A stretch of DNA of 64,000 nucleotides from Bdellovibrionales bacterium Ga0074139. GTDB lineage: Bacteria > Bdellovibrionota > Bdellovibrionia > Bdellovibrionales > Bdellovibrionaceae. The stretch lies in the NCBI GenBank assembly GCA_001464795.1, contig LNEB01000003.1:124001-188000 (forward strand). The letters are read 5' to 3'. Below are positions 25,612-34,697 of this stretch, one piece after another. The notes below the pieces were generated by a model. It was not told the origin of the DNA, made no database searches, and saw nothing but the letters and a program-made list of their open reading frames with translations. Position 1 is the first letter of the stretch. Each line of letters opens with the position of its first letter. Made by a program: the position numbers and the translations under genes.

Positions 25612-28473
25612 ATGAAAAACATTTTATTTTTATCACTTTTTTTATCTTCTGCTGCTTTTGCGCAACTTTATTCTAACCCCCGTCAGTTGACCTTTGTGGG
25701 CCCCCGGGCCGGCGAAGGGTATTTTTCTAACGACGGAAAAAAAATGATCTTTCAATCGGAAAGAACAGAAAAAAATCCTTTCTACCAAATGTTTGTGATG
25801 GATTTGCAATCGGGAAAAACCACAAGGTTAAGTCCTGGTTATGGTCAAACCACCTGTGGATGGATTCACCCCAATAATCAAAAAGCTTTGTGGTCCAGCA
25901 CACACTTGGATCCCAAGTGGAAACAAACAGAAGAAAAAGAAATTTCTGATAGAAAAAGCCCTGTGAAAAAACGCTACTCTTGGTCCTATGATCCTTACTA
26001 CGAAATTTTTGAATCAGATCTTCAAGGAAAAAAATTAAAGCAACTCACTAAGGCCAAGGGTTACGACGCTGAGGCCAGTTACAGCTCCAACGGAAAACTG
26101 ATCGCTTTTGCATCGAACCGAACAGGTTATGAAGCTGGTTTAACAGATGAAGAAAAAACTCTGTTTGAAAAAGATCCCAGCTCGCAGATGGAAATTTACA
26201 TCATGAATGCGGACGGAAAAAATGTTCGCCGCCTAACCCGCACTTTGGGTTATGATGGTGGTCCATTTTTCAGCAGCGACGGGCAAAAAATCACCTGGAG
26301 AAGATTCTCTGCTGACGGAGCTACAGCTGAAGTTTGGACCATGAATATTGATGGCAGCGAACAGCGCCAAGTGACTAGGCTCAATAAATTATCCTGGGCG
26401 CCTTATTTTCATCCATCAGGGGATTATATTATCTTTGCTTCTAACATCGAAGGCCACGCTAACTTCGAGCTTTATATCGTAGATTCCTTAGGCACCAAGG
26501 ATCCTGTTCGAGTCACCACAGCTGACGGCTTTGATGGACTGGCCACTTTTTCTCCCGACGGAAGTCAGATGACGTGGACCAAGCGGGGAGTCAAAGGGGA
26601 TTCACAAATTTTTATCGCCGAGTGGAATGATGTGGCCGCCCGTAAAGCTTTGGGTTTAGATACAAAAAGTAATCATTCTTTAAGTTTACAAACTGCAGTC
26701 AGAGAAAAGGATTTAAAATCCTTGGTCGAGTATTTTAGCGCAGAAGATATGCAGGGAAGAAAAACTGGATCCAGTGAAGAAAAAATTTATACAGCGCAAA
26801 TCGCAAAACTTTTTCAAAGCTGGGGACTGGTACCGGCCCCAGGACAAGCGGATTATTTTCATGAGTTTGAATTTATCAGCGGAATTAGATTCGGTCAGAA
26901 CAATTCACTGTCTGTTGAAGGTTTAAGTGTTAGGCAAAGTGATATCAATAAATTAAGCCAAACCTTTGAACCTCTTTCCATGTCCAAAAATGGTATGATC
27001 CCGCTGACGGAAGTGGTGTTTGCGGGCTACGGCTTGAAAGCCCCTGCCACCGAAAAAGGTCCTGCCTACGATTCCTATGCAGGTCTTGATGTGAAAGATA
27101 AATGGGTTTTGATGTTCCAAGATATTCCTCAAGATGTCAGCGTCGAGGAAAGACTGCATTATTTGCAGTACGGTAAGATGGAATTTAAAGCCACTGTGGC
27201 CAAAAGCGAAGGTGCTAAAGGAATCCTAGTGGTATCAGGGCCACTGACTAAAATTACGGAAAGCTGGGGAAAACCAAAGCTTGAAGGAAGTCCATTAGAA
27301 GGTGGAATCGCAGCTTTAAAAATCAGCCGTGATTTTGCAAAAATTTTGTTTCAAAAAGCGGGGCAAAACCCTGAAACTCTACAGAAAAAATTAGATAAAA
27401 ATGAAAAAGTAGAGGGCTTTTTAATCAAAGGCATTAAGATCCAAGCCCAAGTGGATTTAGTTCTCGACCGCGGAGTGGGCCGAAATGTGGTGGCCGTTCT
27501 TCCAGCCGTTAAAAATAAAAAATCAAAGTCTGCACTGCTAATAGGCGCTCACGGAGATCATTTAGGTCTGGGTGATCAGGGCTCATCACTCGCCAGTGGC
27601 TTAGAAAAAGGCATGATCCACTTTGGGGCTGATGATAACGCTTCAGGCGTATCAGCGGTTTTAGAAATGGCCCATTATTTTTCTGTTCCTAATAAAATGC
27701 CCCGTAAGCAGGATCTTTATTTTGCGATTTGGTCGGGTGAAGAGATGGGACTTTTGGGTTCCAAAGCTTGGATTCAGGATTGGAAAAAGAAAAACGGGGA
27801 TTTGAATAAAACTTTTCAAGCCCAATTGAACTTAGACATGGTCGGGCGCTTGAAAGATAAGCTGATTGTTCAAGGTGTGGGTTCAAGCAAACTTTGGGCC
27901 CCCATATTAGAAGAGCTCACAATTAAAACAGGACTTTCCATTGTGGCTCAAGACGATCCCTATGTGCCCACAGATTCCATGGCTTTTTACATCGAAAAAA
28001 TCCCAACACTTAACTTCTTTACCGGTGCTCATCAAGAGTATCACACGCCTCGGGATAAAAGTGAGCTGATCAATTACCCAGGACTAGTGAAGGTGACCGA
28101 CTTTACAAAAACTTTGGTACAAGATTTAGCATGGACCACTCAAAGCTTAGGCTTTGTAGAGATCGCTCAAAGCCAAAGAAATGGCCAGTCTGCTAGCCGC
28201 AGTTTTAGAATCTTCTTAGGCACCATTCCTGATTACTCTCAGGAAGGTGTCAAAGGGGTCCGGATTTCTGGGGTATCAAAAGATTCACCGGCTGAAAAAA
28301 GTGGTCTTAAAAATCAAGATGTGATCGTAGAATTAGGCAGTCAGAAGATCGAGAACCTTTATGACTACACTTATGTTTTGCAAAGTTTAAAGCCTAATAC
28401 CGAGATCAATATGAAGATTATGCGCTCTGGAAAATTAGAGGATCTTAAAATTGTCCCGGCGCTCAAAGAATAA
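25612..28473 (+). CDS. Exported TolB-propeller / PA / M28 peptidase / PDZ protein
   Basis: 953 aa from the ATG at 25612 (an upstream TTG is rejected because the signal peptide MKNILFLSLFLSSAAFA starts here). Domains in order: a six-bladed TolB-like propeller (PD40 repeats such as SSNGKLIAFASNRTGY; about 20-350), a protease-associated insert (about 400-570), a zinc-dependent M28 peptidase (about 590-830) and a C-terminal PDZ (about 850-945). The M28 zinc and catalytic residues are visible: His/Asp in AHGDHLG and ADDNASG, Glu-Glu in WSGEEMG, Asp in NLDMVGRL and His in EYHTPRD. It should be an aminopeptidase secreted to the periplasm or outside. It converges on the Fic gene with one base between them. 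Confidence 0.88.
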   Translation: MKNILFLSLFLSSAAFAQLYSNPRQLTFVGPRAGEGYFSNDGKKMIFQSERTEKNPFYQMFVMDLQSGKTTRLSPGYGQTTCGWIHPNNQKALWSSTHLDPKWKQTEEKEISDRKSPVKKRYSWSYDPYYEIFESDLQGKKLKQLTKAKGYDAEASYSSNGKLIAFASNRTGYEAGLTDEEKTLFEKDPSSQMEIYIMNADGKNVRRLTRTLGYDGGPFFSSDGQKITWRRFSADGATAEVWTMNIDGSEQRQVTRLNKLSWAPYFHPSGDYIIFASNIEGHANFELYIVDSLGTKDPVRVTTADGFDGLATFSPDGSQMTWTKRGVKGDSQIFIAEWNDVAARKALGLDTKSNHSLSLQTAVREKDLKSLVEYFSAEDMQGRKTGSSEEKIYTAQIAKLFQSWGLVPAPGQADYFHEFEFISGIRFGQNNSLSVEGLSVRQSDINKLSQTFEPLSMSKNGMIPLTEVVFAGYGLKAPATEKGPAYDSYAGLDVKDKWVLMFQDIPQDVSVEERLHYLQYGKMEFKATVAKSEGAKGILVVSGPLTKITESWGKPKLEGSPLEGGIAALKISRDFAKILFQKAGQNPETLQKKLDKNEKVEGFLIKGIKIQAQVDLVLDRGVGRNVVAVLPAVKNKKSKSALLIGAHGDHLGLGDQGSSLASGLEKGMIHFGADDNASGVSAVLEMAHYFSVPNKMPRKQDLYFAIWSGEEMGLLGSKAWIQDWKKKNGDLNKTFQAQLNLDMVGRLKDKLIVQGVGSSKLWAPILEELTIKTGLSIVAQDDPYVPTDSMAFYIEKIPTLNFFTGAHQEYHTPRDKSELINYPGLVKVTDFTKTLVQDLAWTTQSLGFVEIAQSQRNGQSASRSFRIFLGTIPDYSQEGVKGVRISGVSKDSPAEKSGLKNQDVIVELGSQKIENLYDYTYVLQSLKPNTEINMKIMRSGKLEDLKIVPALKE

Positions 28474-28474
28474 T

Positions 28475-29437
28475 TTAAATTTTATGGTAGGTGGCTAATG
28501 TCTTGTCGCCTGCCTTTTTGATTAACTTTTCTTTAACAGCCATTGCTAAATCGCGACTGGCAGTGGCCGTCGACATATCTGGAAAAAGGGACAAATATTG
28601 TTTTCTAGTGAATGTCTGGTCTTTGAAATGGTCCAGTGCGAACTGGATTCGTTCGGATGAATTTGGTTTTTTAAAAATTTGTTGGTTTTTAAAATTCTTT
28701 AAACTTTCCAAGATAATTTTCAATGAGAACTCAATAAATAAAGTGGAATCGCCTGCCTTATCTGATTTTTCAAGAACAGCGTAATATTCTTTTTGTTTTT
28801 TATGGATCAAACTTTCGGTCGAGATATATTCGAAGACAGGGGACTGTTTCATTAAAATCAGTTGCTGCCACAGTCTTCCCATCCGACCATTGCCGTCTTC
28901 AAAAGGATGAATGAATTCGAGCTCATAATGAAATACACAGGCCTTAATAATCCAAGGTGTCGATTTATCCTTTAAAAAAGCAAATAAGTTTTCCATAAGC
29001 CCAGAAACCTGTTTGGCAGGGGGGGCAACAAAACTGACTTTGGACCCTTTGAAAATACCCACCTGGCCTTTGCGGTACTGACCACTGACTTTGACTAGAT
29101 CCTGCATTAAAAGTCGGTGAGCTTTTAGTAAATCTTTTTCAAGTAAAGGGTTAAATTCCTGAATCATTTCGTAAACGATGAGAGCATTTTTAACTTCTGT
29201 GATTTGTAGAAATGGTCCCAAAACTCGCTTATTTTCTAAAATTGCTGTGACCTGATCTTCAGATAAGGAATTGCCCTCAATAGCTAAACTATGATGGACC
29301 GTTTTAATTTTATTTTCTTTACGAAGCTTAACAGAAGGTTTTTTAACACTAAGGCTTTTTAACTCTCCTAGAAATTCATGAATCTGTGTTACCAGACCAA
29401 GAACTGTGCTGTTAATTTGAAAAGGGTGTTTATTCAT
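28475..29437 (-). CDS. Fic-domain AMP-transferase with C-terminal winged helix
   Basis: 320 aa from the ATG at 29437; a TTG 18 bases upstream is also in frame but lies inside the palindrome. The Fic motif HPFEDGNGRMGR begins at His177, so the enzyme should transfer AMP (or another nucleotide group) to a hydroxyl on a protein. The inhibitory motif SLAIEGN (50-56) fits [S/T]xxxE[G/N] of self-inhibited class II Fic proteins. The last roughly 60 residues form a winged-helix-like DNA-binding domain (STATASRDLAMAVKEKLIKKAG). No toxin/antitoxin partner is adjacent. A perfect 13-bp palindrome lies right before the start, pointing to self-regulation. Confidence 0.88.
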   Translation of the reverse strand: MNKHPFQINSTVLGLVTQIHEFLGELKSLSVKKPSVKLRKENKIKTVHHSLAIEGNSLSEDQVTAILENKRVLGPFLQITEVKNALIVYEMIQEFNPLLEKDLLKAHRLLMQDLVKVSGQYRKGQVGIFKGSKVSFVAPPAKQVSGLMENLFAFLKDKSTPWIIKACVFHYELEFIHPFEDGNGRMGRLWQQLILMKQSPVFEYISTESLIHKKQKEYYAVLEKSDKAGDSTLFIEFSLKIILESLKNFKNQQIFKKPNSSERIQFALDHFKDQTFTRKQYLSLFPDMSTATASRDLAMAVKEKLIKKAGDKTLATYHKI

Positions 29438-29440
29438 AGA

Positions 29441-29470
29441 TTTTGATAGTATCAAATGATACTATCAAAA
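29441..29470. promoter_or_regulatory. Perfect inverted repeat at the fic start (probable operator)
   Basis: Two 13-base arms (TTTTGATAGTATC and its exact reverse complement, with AAAT between) occupy 29441-29470, 3 bases from the fic ATG. Each arm contains the small palindrome TGATAsTATCA, at 29444-29454 and 29457-29467, separated by 2 bases. A dimeric winged-helix protein could bind both, and the Fic protein itself carries such a domain. Confidence 0.7.
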
Positions 29471-29489
29471 AGCACTCAAAAAATCCTGG

Positions 29490-30173
29490 CTAAAGGGCAA
29501 ATCCTGGACATTTTCCAGCCGCTGCTTTGGCTATTTCAGCTTTTGATTTGAGCTGAGGATCATCACCCACGTAATTAAAAAGCTGGCTGTTTTGAATGAC
29601 GCAAGACTGCTGGCTTTGATTTTTCAAAGTGGAATTTCTTCTAGGATAAGCGCTGGGGGCATTTCCTAGAAAGAATCCTGCATCTAAAAAAGGCCATGTA
29701 GGATTCATGAACTCGACCCCACCTTGGTTTTTCGCATTCACTTCTTTTGCAACTTGAACTGTTGCTCCATCAATTTTTGTTATTTGTGCGGAATCTAAGG
29801 AAAAAGCCACGTTCAAATTTTGAAAGCCGCTGATAATAAGTTCCTGGCCTTCCACCTTCCAGCTGTACTGCTTAAAATTTTCAGCAAAGAAAAAAAACTC
29901 TCGGGCACCCGATGATCCAGGTCCTTCATCGGGTTTTAAAGAATTAAATATCAGCAGTAATCCGTCTGATGTAAAAAGATAGTCCCTGTAAATCAGTGTT
30001 TCAAAAGCATCTCGCGGATGAATACTGAGGTAACATTTTTTTCCATCTCCACTGAGTGACTGCTGAAGTTGAATATTGGAGTAACTTTCCAATTTTCGCG
30101 GACACTGAATGTTTGCAAAAGTGGTTGTTGAAAAACTTAAAAATAGGGTTGTTATTAAAATTTGTTTTTTCAT
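29490..30173 (-). CDS. Exported protein of unknown function
   Basis: 227 aa from the ATG at 30173, with signal peptide (MKKQILITTLFLSFSTTTFA); a longer in-frame start at 30230 would destroy that signal. The mature protein is beta-rich with four Cys. No family is recognised. It is divergent from the small membrane-protein gene at 30278, with about 104 bases between the starts. Confidence 0.6.
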   Translation of the reverse strand: MKKQILITTLFLSFSTTTFANIQCPRKLESYSNIQLQQSLSGDGKKCYLSIHPRDAFETLIYRDYLFTSDGLLLIFNSLKPDEGPGSSGAREFFFFAENFKQYSWKVEGQELIISGFQNLNVAFSLDSAQITKIDGATVQVAKEVNAKNQGGVEFMNPTWPFLDAGFFLGNAPSAYPRRNSTLKNQSQQSCVIQNSQLFNYVGDDPQLKSKAEIAKAAAGKCPGFAL

Positions 30174-30277
30174 TAATAAAGCGTACCGATAAAAGTTTGG
30201 AATCTGCAAGGATGAATCTGTACATTTCAAAAAGTTGTCGCTACACTAAAAAGAGTTTCCATGGAGGGAAACACCTC

Positions 30278-30682
30278 ATGAACGTAGAATTCTATCAAAA
30301 GAAAATCAAAAAATATCAATTTTTAATGGCGTCTTTCCTAGTGGCGATCCCAGTGATCATCAACATAGCCAATCAAGCGGGTCTTGATACTTGGAAAACT
30401 TCTGTGGCTATTTTGTTTATTGCTGCCTGCATTTTGTTTTTTTACCAAACCATTCAAACCTGTAAAAAAGTGGTTGAAGAGGCTTGTTATCAATTGACCG
30501 TGGGCTCTAAGGTTTACAAAAGATATCACGCCAAGCGCCCAGCAGAGGTTTATTTTATCTTTCAAGAAGGCCACCGGTATTATTATTTAGAAAATATTAA
30601 AAACGGTGAGAAGCGCCTTGTTGCTAAGGACAAAATTCTACAGGATTACGATTTGTCGATGTCCGTGGAAGCGCAAGCTTAA
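30278..30682 (+). CDS. Small membrane protein with two TM segments
   Basis: 134 aa from the ATG at 30278, which has a GGAGGG ribosome site (30263-30268); the longer in-frame ORF is not used. Two membrane helices lie at about 16-35 and 43-60 with a cytoplasmic C-terminal domain (YYYLENIKNGEKRLVAKDKI). No family is recognised. A CCGATAA-like sequence 85 bases upstream is discussed and rejected as a promoter below. Confidence 0.6.
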   Translation: MNVEFYQKKIKKYQFLMASFLVAIPVIINIANQAGLDTWKTSVAILFIAACILFFYQTIQTCKKVVEEACYQLTVGSKVYKRYHAKRPAEVYFIFQEGHRYYYLENIKNGEKRLVAKDKILQDYDLSMSVEAQA

Positions 30683-30726
30683 AGCTAGTTTAAATCATCT
30701 GATAAGTAATATTATGTTACAAAGAC

Positions 30727-31113
30727 TTAATTGAAAGTCCATTGTTTAAAGCCAAGCTTCAGGGCCTTATCTAAATCTTCTTGGTTGATCTCATAGATAT
30801 TCGCATCACCCGTTGGTGATCCACACACTTGAATGCGCATCAGGCCGTCGTTTTGATTGTACTTATTAAAGACCTGAATGCCTTTTAATTCCTTTTGCAT
30901 TTCATCTAAACTGATCTTCTTACCCATGCCGCATTGAAGGCTTCCATCGGCTTTAAACACTTTTATTTTCAAAGATTTAACTCCTGCTGTGGGAAGATTC
31001 TGAGCGGCACTGCTGGATCTGGTGGCTGAGTCCTGTTGTTGGGTTTTGATATTCCTACAAGGGGTGTTTTGGCAGCCAAGAACAAGCATTGAAAGTACTA
31101 AAAGCTTAAGCAT
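30727..31113 (-). CDS. Small lipoprotein downstream of bamB
   Basis: 128 aa. The ATG at 31113 overlaps the bamB stop in a TAATG junction; an in-frame ATG four codons earlier would give a longer signal but no coupling. The lipobox is LVLGC (Cys14). The mature domain is small, with two further Cys. No family is recognised. Position after bamB suggests a role at the outer membrane; that is inference. Confidence 0.6.
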   Translation of the reverse strand: MLKLLVLSMLVLGCQNTPCRNIKTQQQDSATRSSSAAQNLPTAGVKSLKIKVFKADGSLQCGMGKKISLDEMQKELKGIQVFNKYNQNDGLMRIQVCGSPTGDANIYEINQEDLDKALKLGFKQWTFN

Positions 31114-32270
31114 TATTGTACCCATCCAAAACTTTCCTTCGATTTTTCATTCAAATAAAGACTGTAAAGATAAGCTTCGCCCGAGATAAAGTACACTTCG
31201 TTGGTTTTCAAATCCACCGTGGGCTTTGAGAAAACTCCTCGGCCAGGCTGAAAACTGAAATGAGTTTTACCCGTTTCTTTGGATATAAATTTAATTTCGC
31301 CTTGAGATTCACCAAACACAATGTACTTGCTAATGAGTGCTGACCCCGTCGCAAGACCTTTGAGATCACTGACTTTCCAAACAAGCTCTCCGGTTTCAGA
31401 CTTTAATTTTAAAAGCTCAGAATTGGTCGTGGAAACATATAAAAAGTCCCCGTCCACGGTAACTCCTGAATAGGATCCTGAAGGGTAGCTCCAGATGATT
31501 TGTCCTTGATTGGCGCTAAGGGCATACACGCGGTCATCATAACCAGAGACCACAACGATGTTATTTTTAATCATCACCGCTTGGGCGTCGATATCACGAA
31601 ACTTTTTATTGCGGTTCAGAGTTTGTTCCCAGGCCACTTGGCCTGTGGCCGCTTTTAAGGCCACAAAAGAGCCTTCGGAAAATCCGACAAACACCAAGCC
31701 ATTGGCCACAGTGGGAGTACTGCTTCCACGAATGGTCATCAAAGTGGTATCAGGTTTTGAATAAACCCACACTTGCCGACCGGTATCAGCCTCTAAACAA
31801 AACACGAGATTTTGCGAATTTTGAAAATATAAAAGACCCGTTGAGGTATCCAGCACGGGGCTTGAAACATTTTCGCTGGAGCTTGAAAAACTCCAGAGTG
31901 TTTTGCCTGATTGAATATCCAGGGATGATACGGTTCCGTCGTTAGCGGCCACGAAAATTTGATTTTTAAATAGGCTGGCCCCCGCCTCGACTCCGCCTTT
32001 GAAATTCCTAGTCCAAATCAATTGCCCTGTGGATTTTTTAAAACTTGAAAACTCGCCTAAATTATTTCCTTGAAACACCTGATCTTCTTGAACAATGGGA
32101 GACATGCGGTTCATTTTTCGGTGCAACTGAAAATCACCCGCGACTGTGGGTTTGATCCAACGGGTTTCAAGTTTTGTTTGAGGTTTTACTCCACTTGGAG
32201 TTTCACTTAAAAAAACAAAACAACCCGTAAGTGGTAGGGTCAATCCAAGAGCAATTAATTTTGTGACCAA
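31113..32270 (-). CDS. bamB: Outer-membrane assembly lipoprotein BamB-like
   Basis: 385 aa with lipobox LTGC (Cys17). The mature protein is an eight-bladed PQQ-like propeller, with repeats such as TGQLIWTRNFKGG, SGKTLWSFSSSS, TGRQVWVYSK, TGQVAWEQ and TGELVWKVSD. BamB assists the BAM complex that inserts beta-barrel proteins in the outer membrane. The upstream YfgM-like gene overlaps it by 16 bases, the same order as yfgM-bamB in many Gram-negative bacteria, which strengthens the call. It is followed by a TAATG-coupled small lipoprotein. Confidence 0.85.
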   Translation of the reverse strand: MVTKLIALGLTLPLTGCFVFLSETPSGVKPQTKLETRWIKPTVAGDFQLHRKMNRMSPIVQEDQVFQGNNLGEFSSFKKSTGQLIWTRNFKGGVEAGASLFKNQIFVAANDGTVSSLDIQSGKTLWSFSSSSENVSSPVLDTSTGLLYFQNSQNLVFCLEADTGRQVWVYSKPDTTLMTIRGSSTPTVANGLVFVGFSEGSFVALKAATGQVAWEQTLNRNKKFRDIDAQAVMIKNNIVVVSGYDDRVYALSANQGQIIWSYPSGSYSGVTVDGDFLYVSTTNSELLKLKSETGELVWKVSDLKGLATGSALISKYIVFGESQGEIKFISKETGKTHFSFQPGRGVFSKPTVDLKTNEVYFISGEAYLYSLYLNEKSKESFGWVQ

Positions 32271-32965
32271 GATAGCGCTCTCTTGTATTTTTGAGCTTCT
32301 TTATAGGCCCAACGATCGGCCTTTAAATCCTTCATGTTAATTACAGAATCATAATGGGCCAAGGCCTTTTCTTTTTGTGCGAGCTTTTCTTCACAAAGAC
32401 CACTTTTTAAGTGCACAAGATCTTTTAAGAACACATTCTTTTTAGATTTTAAGATTGTGGACCAAGTGGCTAATGCCTGATCGCATTGATTTTGATTGGC
32501 CTGAAGGTCGCCTTTTTTAATCATTGCAATGGATGATAACAAATCATCGGAAGTGCTTGCTTTCACAGAGGATAAAGTTTCTAAAACTTCTTTTTCTTTG
32601 CCTAAAGTGAAACCAAGGTCAGCTAACATCAAAGAGGCCAGTTGAGTGGCTTTCAAATCAGGCTTGGATTTTACTAGTTGAGTAAGATCGTTAAAAAGTT
32701 TTTCTTGATCCACAACCGGAGGCTTTTCGGTGGCTTCTGGATTGGGATTTTGTGCCACTTTCCAGTTGTTGTAATCACGCTCGAACGGAGAAAGAGCCGA
32801 GAATCCTGCTTTCTCTTTTGAATTTTTGCTAACATTCAGCCCGGTCCAAATGCCGCCTAAAACTAACAAGGCCACAAGAGCACCTAAAATAGCTTTTATG
32901 TTTTTTGAGGCCATTTCGACCACTTTTTCTAAACCCATATGCAAAGAATCAAAAATTTGAGTCAT
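32255..32965 (-). CDS. YfgM-like TPR membrane protein (SecYEG-associated family)
   Basis: 236 aa. A single membrane helix lies at about 22-44 (IKAILGALVALLVLGGIW), with a cytoplasmic N-terminus and a periplasmic TPR-like helical domain (KSGLCEEKLAQKEKALAHYDSVI near 190-212). YfgM in E. coli binds the SecYEG translocon and periplasmic chaperones. The position directly upstream of and overlapping bamB supports this call. The leucine dehydrogenase gene lies upstream on the same strand with 8 bases between. Confidence 0.7.
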   Translation of the reverse strand: MTQIFDSLHMGLEKVVEMASKNIKAILGALVALLVLGGIWTGLNVSKNSKEKAGFSALSPFERDYNNWKVAQNPNPEATEKPPVVDQEKLFNDLTQLVKSKPDLKATQLASLMLADLGFTLGKEKEVLETLSSVKASTSDDLLSSIAMIKKGDLQANQNQCDQALATWSTILKSKKNVFLKDLVHLKSGLCEEKLAQKEKALAHYDSVINMKDLKADRWAYKEAQKYKRALSWSQN

Positions 32966-32973
32966 GATTTTTC

Positions 32974-34092
32974 CTAATCTCTGTTGAAAACTTCTTTTAA
33001 TGTTCCAAAAGCGCGGTTGGATTTTCCAGGATGACGCTGTTTTAAATGTCCAATGGTTTTGATTCGCTGTTCAGCAAGTCTATCAGCAGCTAAATGAGTG
33101 CCGATGTTTTCTTTTTTCGCGATATCAAAAACTTTCAAACAATTGTCATAAACACGCTTGGTTTTATCAAAGGCGCGGTCATGGCTGTAGCCTTCAAGTT
33201 CCACAAACACATTCATCAGTCCACCGGCATTGACCACATAATCAGGTGCGTACAAAATGCCTTTTGATTTTAATTCATCACCGTGACGAGGTTCAAGCAG
33301 TTGGTTGTTCGCACCACCCGCGACCACTTTGCATTTGAGTTTATTAATGGTGTTATCGTTAATGACAGCACCCAAAGCGTTGGGAGATAAAATATCACAA
33401 TCAGCAAATAAAATTTCATCGGGGTGAGTGGCTTTCACTTTGTATTGATCCACATGCATTTTCACACGCTGTTGATCAATGTCAGTGACCACAATGTCAG
33501 CGCCTTCTTGAGCTAAATATTTCACCAAGTGAGAGCCCACATTACCTAAGCCCTGAACGGCGACACGAATACCTTTTAGAGAATCAGTCTTTAATTGTTC
33601 AAAGGCTGCGGCTTTAATTCCCATCAAAACGCCGTGAGCGGTGTAAGGTGAGGGATCACCGGATCCACCAAAGTCTTTAGGAATGCCTGTGACCCACGGA
33701 GTTTCCATGTAGATATATTCCATATCTGTTTCACTGGTGCCCACGTCTTCAGCGGTGATGTATTTTCCGTTTAATGAGTTCACAAATTGACCAAAGGCCC
33801 TAAATAAACCTTCGGTCTTTTGGGTTTTAGAATCACCAATGATGACAGCTTTTCCGCCGCCCAAGTTCAAGCCTGCAGCTGCCGCTTTGTAAGTCATGCC
33901 TTTTGAAAGTCTGAGAACGTCAATTAAGGCTTCATCTTCGTTTTTGTAGTTCCACATGCGGGTTCCGCCGAGAGCGGGGCCTAAGGAAGTATTGTGGATC
34001 GCGATAATGGCTTTGAGGCCCACCGTTTTGTCGTGGCAGAAGATGACTTCTTCGTGGTCACCGTGTTTGGAAATCAGTTCGAAAGTTCCCAA
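32974..34092 (-). CDS. ldh: Leucine (Glu/Leu/Phe/Val) dehydrogenase
   Basis: 372 aa. Family motifs include GPALGGTRMW and KGMTYKAAAAGLNLGGGKAVI, holding the catalytic lysines; a Rossmann NAD site GLGNVGSH and TAEDVGTS complete the set. It deaminates branched-chain amino acids to 2-oxoacids with NAD. The start is a TTG at 34092, supported by an AGGAG ribosome site 7 bases upstream. A small imperfect hairpin (CCTATTCTT / AAGATAGG) lies just upstream of the ribosome site and could affect translation; this is a weak signal. Confidence 0.92.
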   Translation of the reverse strand: MGTFELISKHGDHEEVIFCHDKTVGLKAIIAIHNTSLGPALGGTRMWNYKNEDEALIDVLRLSKGMTYKAAAAGLNLGGGKAVIIGDSKTQKTEGLFRAFGQFVNSLNGKYITAEDVGTSETDMEYIYMETPWVTGIPKDFGGSGDPSPYTAHGVLMGIKAAAFEQLKTDSLKGIRVAVQGLGNVGSHLVKYLAQEGADIVVTDIDQQRVKMHVDQYKVKATHPDEILFADCDILSPNALGAVINDNTINKLKCKVVAGGANNQLLEPRHGDELKSKGILYAPDYVVNAGGLMNVFVELEGYSHDRAFDKTKRVYDNCLKVFDIAKKENIGTHLAADRLAEQRIKTIGHLKQRHPGKSNRAFGTLKEVFNRD

Positions 34093-34182
34093 TGGAGATC
34101 TCCTATTCTTTAAAAAGATAGGCAGATCATGACGGGTTTTACTGTGGGATGTTAGAAGTTATGCGTAGCGAAAATAGGATTT

Positions 34183-34539
34183 TTACTCAACATCAGAGAA
34201 TTCTTGAGAAATCCGGTCCATTTGCTTTTTTCGGTTGAAGCTTTGAGCCGACTTTTCCTTCTTGTAGCGTAACAGTTGGCTTGATGTTTTCGAATTGACC
34301 TGATCCTGAGACTCATCCACCCATACGCGGGCCTGTGCTGATCTGTCGCTGTTTTGACCTTCTTTGAAGGCTTGATCGGATTGTTTCATTTGCTTTTTAA
34401 TTTCACCATGAAGTTCCTGTTGAGCTGAAATATTATCAGTGATCAAAGAGTGAAAATCAGAAACCTTGGCTGATGAAAAAGACGATAGACCCAAAGCCAA
34501 AGTGCAAAGACCTAAAGTTTTTAAAATCAACTGTTTCAT
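34183..34539 (-). CDS. Small exported protein behind a sigma-54 promoter
   Basis: 118 aa with signal peptide (about 1-24, ending in FSSA). The mature part is highly charged and helical, mostly Gln, Lys, Asp and Ser, and looks like a coiled or disordered secreted peptide. No family is recognised. Its CGAGGAGAAG ribosome site is well placed. A near-consensus sigma-54 promoter (34574-34589) places transcription start about 25 bases before the ATG. Confidence 0.7.
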   Translation of the reverse strand: MKQLILKTLGLCTLALGLSSFSSAKVSDFHSLITDNISAQQELHGEIKKQMKQSDQAFKEGQNSDRSAQARVWVDESQDQVNSKTSSQLLRYKKEKSAQSFNRKKQMDRISQEFSDVE

Positions 34540-34572
34540 ATGTTCTTCTCCTCGTGCTATTGCCTATTATTA

Positions 34573-34590
34573 AAGCAAGTTAAGTGCCAG
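34573..34590 (-). promoter_or_regulatory. Sigma-54 (-24/-12) promoter
   Basis: On the minus strand TGGCAC-N5-TTGCT matches the consensus TGGCAC-N5-TTGCW. The -24 element (complement of 34584-34589) and the -12 element (complement of 34574-34578) have the invariant GG-N10-GC spacing. The start codon of the 118-aa exported protein is about 35 bases downstream of the -12 box. Confidence 0.7.
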
Positions 34591-34697
34591 AGCTTTCCAC
34601 TGTCAGCTCGAACAAGCCCCTGCCTGTTGTCGAGAGCTTAGACATATGACAATGTGAAATTAGCCATCTCATTTTGAGACACAACAAAGGATCCATT

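Noticed and set aside
30185-30192. ACCGATAA on the plus strand as a FliA promoter for the small membrane protein gene
   Set aside because: No -35 element at 16 bases, and 85 bases to the start, unlike the four fibre-gene cases. The 7-mer alone is expected several times by chance.
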